5,345 nt of DNA from an uncultured Desulfovibrionaceae bacterium (GTDB taxonomy: Bacteria > Desulfobacterota > Desulfovibrionia > Desulfovibrionales > Desulfovibrionaceae), in the NCBI GenBank assembly GCA_947037905.1, contig CAMQUX010000106.1, positions 1 through 5,345 of the forward strand, in the 5' to 3' direction. Below, piece by piece: positions 4,819 to 5,345 of the stretch (position 1 is the stretch's first letter; the number at the start of each line of letters is the position of its first letter). Below the pieces are notes generated by a model, which ran no database searches, was not told the DNA's origin, and saw only the letters and a list, made by a program, of their open reading frames with translations. A program made the position numbers and the translations under genes.

Positions 4819-5345
4819 AAAATATATTGTAAGGTTTCTGATGTAGCTGTTTGAACTTTTAAAATATGTCCCCAAACATCAATACTCGTAGCGCTAAGTG
4901 GTATACTCAGCTCACTCTTTTTTAATAATTCATTATTATGATTATATATTCTTTTTTCAAAAAGTAACTCAGAACCTTTTTTTCCTTTATATATAATTTT
5001 ATAATTTTCTTTTCCAGCTAATACAGTGGTTTCCTCAATTACAGAAAAAACAATATCTTCATAATTTACTGTATATTTTATTGGAATAACTTTTTTTGAA
5101 TCTACCGCAATAAGCCCATTAAAGAGCAATTTTCCTTTCTTTGATATAGCAATATAAATGTTACCTATTTGAATATATCCTATATTATCAAGCATACCTA
5201 CAATAGGGTAAGTAATAGAATCATAAACAGGGTTCTTTTTAGAAACATTCAATTTTTTCAACGTTTCTTCAAAACTATCACTTTTAAAATTACCCTTTTG
5301 AATTATTATTGAAAAATCTTTATTTGCACGAACAAATGGCAACAT
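4791..5345 (-). CDS. Unrecognised protein, probably the C-terminal part of a longer gene
   Basis: I do not recognise this family. The frame is open to the right edge, and its outermost ATG occupies the last three bases of the window. The true start may be that ATG or further out, and no upstream ribosome binding site can be seen. The visible 184 residues have no clear membrane helix, signal peptide or known catalytic motif. They are rich in Lys, Ile and beta-prone segments (for example GYIQIGNIYIAISKKGKLLF, residues about 56-75), suggesting a mostly beta fold. No cysteine is present. The end (EDKKALIK) is encoded within the terminator hairpin, and the stop codon (4791-4793) also lies in it. 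The gene converges on the Sel1 lipoprotein gene, so shared function is not implied. The low-GC, A/T-ending codon use matches its neighbours. It is confidently coding because of the long open frame and the fitted terminator. Function is unknown. Confidence 0.75.
   Translation of the reverse strand: MLPFVRANKDFSIIIQKGNFKSDSFEETLKKLNVSKKNPVYDSITYPIVGMLDNIGYIQIGNIYIAISKKGKLLFNGLIAVDSKKVIPIKYTVNYEDIVFSVIEETTVLAGKENYKIIYKGKKGSELLFEKRIYNHNNELLKKSELSIPLSATSIDVWGHILKVQTATSETLQYILEDKKALIK

Overview
The window reads as chromosomal DNA of a very AT-rich, motile Gram-negative bacterium. The best taxonomic guess is a low-GC member of the Desulfovibrionaceae, such as Lawsonia intracellularis. This rests on remembered family resemblance, not on a search. 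The chemotaxis protein has a degenerate HAMP segment and a 'KLAERTMQAT' stretch of the Desulfovibrio style. The GAPDH has the 'INARAS' and 'LDGSHKD' segments I associate with Desulfovibrio enzymes, and fba sits directly before gap. The genus is an inference of moderate confidence.

Layout. Positions 1-1381 (+) hold the C-terminal part of a methyl-accepting chemotaxis protein whose start lies outside the window, followed by a hairpin terminator (1402-1436). Positions 1562-3489 (+) are a two-gene operon: class II fructose-bisphosphate aldolase (fba), then 17 bp later a type I glyceraldehyde-3-phosphate dehydrogenase (gap). It ends at a strong terminator (3529-3571). Aldolase makes the triose phosphate that GAPDH oxidises, or consumes it in reverse, so the pair covers two neighbouring steps of glycolysis/gluconeogenesis. 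The GAPDH coenzyme-pocket residues look like those of NADP-using or dual-cofactor enzymes.

Positions 3582-3749 hold a tandem array of eight 20-bp units plus a partial ninth. It is C-rich on the + strand and followed by an extremely AT-rich stretch (about 10% G+C over 3781-3840). Then come an unrecognised 44-codon small gene (3845-3979), with a good ribosome binding site and a signal-peptide-like hydrophobic N-terminus, and a lipoprotein with Sel1-like repeats (4032-4763).

The right end holds the 3' part of an unrecognised minus-strand gene (4791-5345) that converges on the lipoprotein gene. The two share a long perfect hairpin (4774-4818), and the last codons of the minus-strand gene lie inside it.

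No tRNA, rRNA, insertion sequence, phage gene or CRISPR array was seen. The elements most worth a second look are the 20-bp repeat array, the GAPDH cofactor signature, the small gene and the terminator that overlaps coding sequence.
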